DNA of 64,000 nt. Source: Streptomyces sp. HUAS ZL42. GTDB taxonomy: Bacteria > Actinomycetota > Actinomycetes > Streptomycetales > Streptomycetaceae. Positions within the stretch are counted from its first letter, which is position 1. Each line of letters starts with the position of its first letter. The stretch is from NCBI RefSeq assembly GCF_040782645.1, contig NZ_CP160403.1, positions 8,591,001-8,655,000 of the forward strand. The letters run 5' to 3'. Both the position numbers and the translations under genes were made by a program. The notes beneath the pieces were generated by a model. That model was given only the letters and a program-made list of their open reading frames with translations. It had not been told where the DNA came from and did no database searches. This document shows positions 63,262-64,000 of this stretch, piece by piece.

Positions 63262-63945
63262 TCAGGCGGTGAAGCGGCCGGTGCGCTTGATCTCCGGGTA
63301 GTCGGTGGTCGCGCCGTCCAGCTCCAGGGCGCGGACGAGCCGCAGGTGGTCCTGCGTGTTCACCACCCAGCCGATGATCCGCAGGCGCTCCTCGCGGGCG
63401 GCCTCGACGACCTCGAGGGTGAGGCGGCGGATGTTCAGGCAGAGGCTGCCCGCTCCGGCCGCGACGGCCCGCTCGACGATGTCGGTGCCGTAGCGGCTGC
63501 CGATCAGCGCGGTCCGCACACCGGGGACGAGCCGGGCGATCTCCGCGATCGCCTCGTCGTGGAAGGACGACACCTCCACCCGGGAGACGAGGTCCCGCTT
63601 CTCCATGACCTCGGCGAGTGCCCGCGCCGCCGCCACGTCCTTGATCTCCGCCTGCAGCGGTGCCCGCACCGCGTCCAGGACCTCCTCGAAGACCGGGATC
63701 CGCTCCCCGCGGCCCGCGTCCAGGGCGCGCAGTTCGGCGAGGGTCTTCTCGGCGATCGGGCCCGTCCCGTCGGTCGTGCGGTCCACTTCGGTGTCGTGCA
63801 TGACGACGAGGGCGCCGTCCTTGCTCAGGTGCAGATCGAGTTCGATGACGTCGAGGCCGGCCTGCTGGGCGGCGACGAAGGAACGGAGGGTGTTCTCGGG
63901 TTCGACACCCATCACTCCGCGGTGACCGATGGTAAGGAAGTTCAA
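63262..63945 (-). CDS. Glycerophosphodiester phosphodiesterase
   Basis: 227 residues. The catalytic start TIGHRGVMGVEPENTLRSF and the metal residues in DVIELDLHLSKDGALVVMHD (ExD...H) match the GDPD family. LRIIGWVVNTQDHLRLV and DGATTDYPEI are the conserved C-terminal motifs. There is no signal peptide, so it is a cytoplasmic UgpQ-like enzyme releasing glycerol-3-phosphate from lipid breakdown products. 63946-64000 shows nothing further. Confidence 0.92.
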   Translation of the reverse strand: MNFLTIGHRGVMGVEPENTLRSFVAAQQAGLDVIELDLHLSKDGALVVMHDTEVDRTTDGTGPIAEKTLAELRALDAGRGERIPVFEEVLDAVRAPLQAEIKDVAAARALAEVMEKRDLVSRVEVSSFHDEAIAEIARLVPGVRTALIGSRYGTDIVERAVAAGAGSLCLNIRRLTLEVVEAAREERLRIIGWVVNTQDHLRLVRALELDGATTDYPEIKRTGRFTA

Positions 63946-64000
63946 GGTTCAACTCGCTTCCGTCGACGGCGGCTCGGCACGCGCGCGGACCGGAGCGGAC

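Noticed and set aside
1..64000. CRISPR arrays, tRNA or rRNA genes
   Set aside because: No regularly spaced repeats of CRISPR type and no tRNA cloverleaf or rRNA sequence was recognised by eye; a covariance-model search would be needed to exclude small RNAs.

Overview
The window is high-GC actinobacterial chromosome, almost certainly Streptomyces. Codons have near-saturated third-position GC. Many starts are GTG, long spurious open frames run antisense to genes, and the gene content is characteristic (SpoIIE-type phosphatases, SARP and LAL regulators, terpene synthase plus P450, LVIVD/DUF305 pair, DUF5997 pair, DUF5134). I see no rRNA, tRNA, CRISPR array, insertion sequence or phage.

Layout. 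1-2876: end of a ribose-type ABC importer (ATPase, permease, lipoprotein). 2891-8100: signalling and housekeeping genes: a PAS/GAF/SpoIIE phosphatase, an isoaspartyl methyltransferase, a PP2C phosphatase and a membrane acyltransferase. 8231-14567: PLP enzyme, decayed xanthine dehydrogenase/XdhC remnant, DHA2 efflux pump and a LAL-type LuxR regulator. 14705-17118: a two-gene terpene operon (P450 then class I terpene synthase), both with a changed catalytic residue. 17466-22140: orphan sugar-binding lipoprotein, MarR regulator, SARP and esterase remnants, cold-shock protein and DUF5997/LysR-like pair. 22151-28866: frameshifted GH127 arabinofuranosidase, a GlnA-type glutamine synthetase, an Lrp regulator and a FUSC transporter behind a likely leader-peptide attenuator. 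29044-33457: bacterial NO synthase, lactonase, CbiX-like protein and uracil-DNA glycosylase. 33600-40105: a polymorphic-toxin locus (SseB-like, WXG-like, 1573-residue Rhs protein with a T7SS-type N-terminus, candidate immunity protein, Rhs remnant). 40353-45169: BNR-repeat protein, Rv1733c-like protein, AidB-like acyl-CoA dehydrogenase and PaaX regulator. 45259-48582: plant-polysaccharide genes (pectate lyases PL3 and PL1, and a GH62/CE1-CBM2 deletion chimera). 48701-64000: mainly small metabolic, regulatory and membrane genes, a candidate small RNA at 55337-55420 and a decayed FUSC gene.

How it fits together. Secreted arabinan, pectin and xylan enzymes, sugar importers and LacI-type operators (one close to the CebR consensus) point to a soil or plant-associated saprophyte. 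The terpene operon, LAL regulator and efflux pump may form a small biosynthetic cluster; that grouping is inferred from proximity. Gene decay is frequent: at least eight broken genes, some with many lesions (clearly old) and some with a single-base change that could be a recent mutation or an assembly error.
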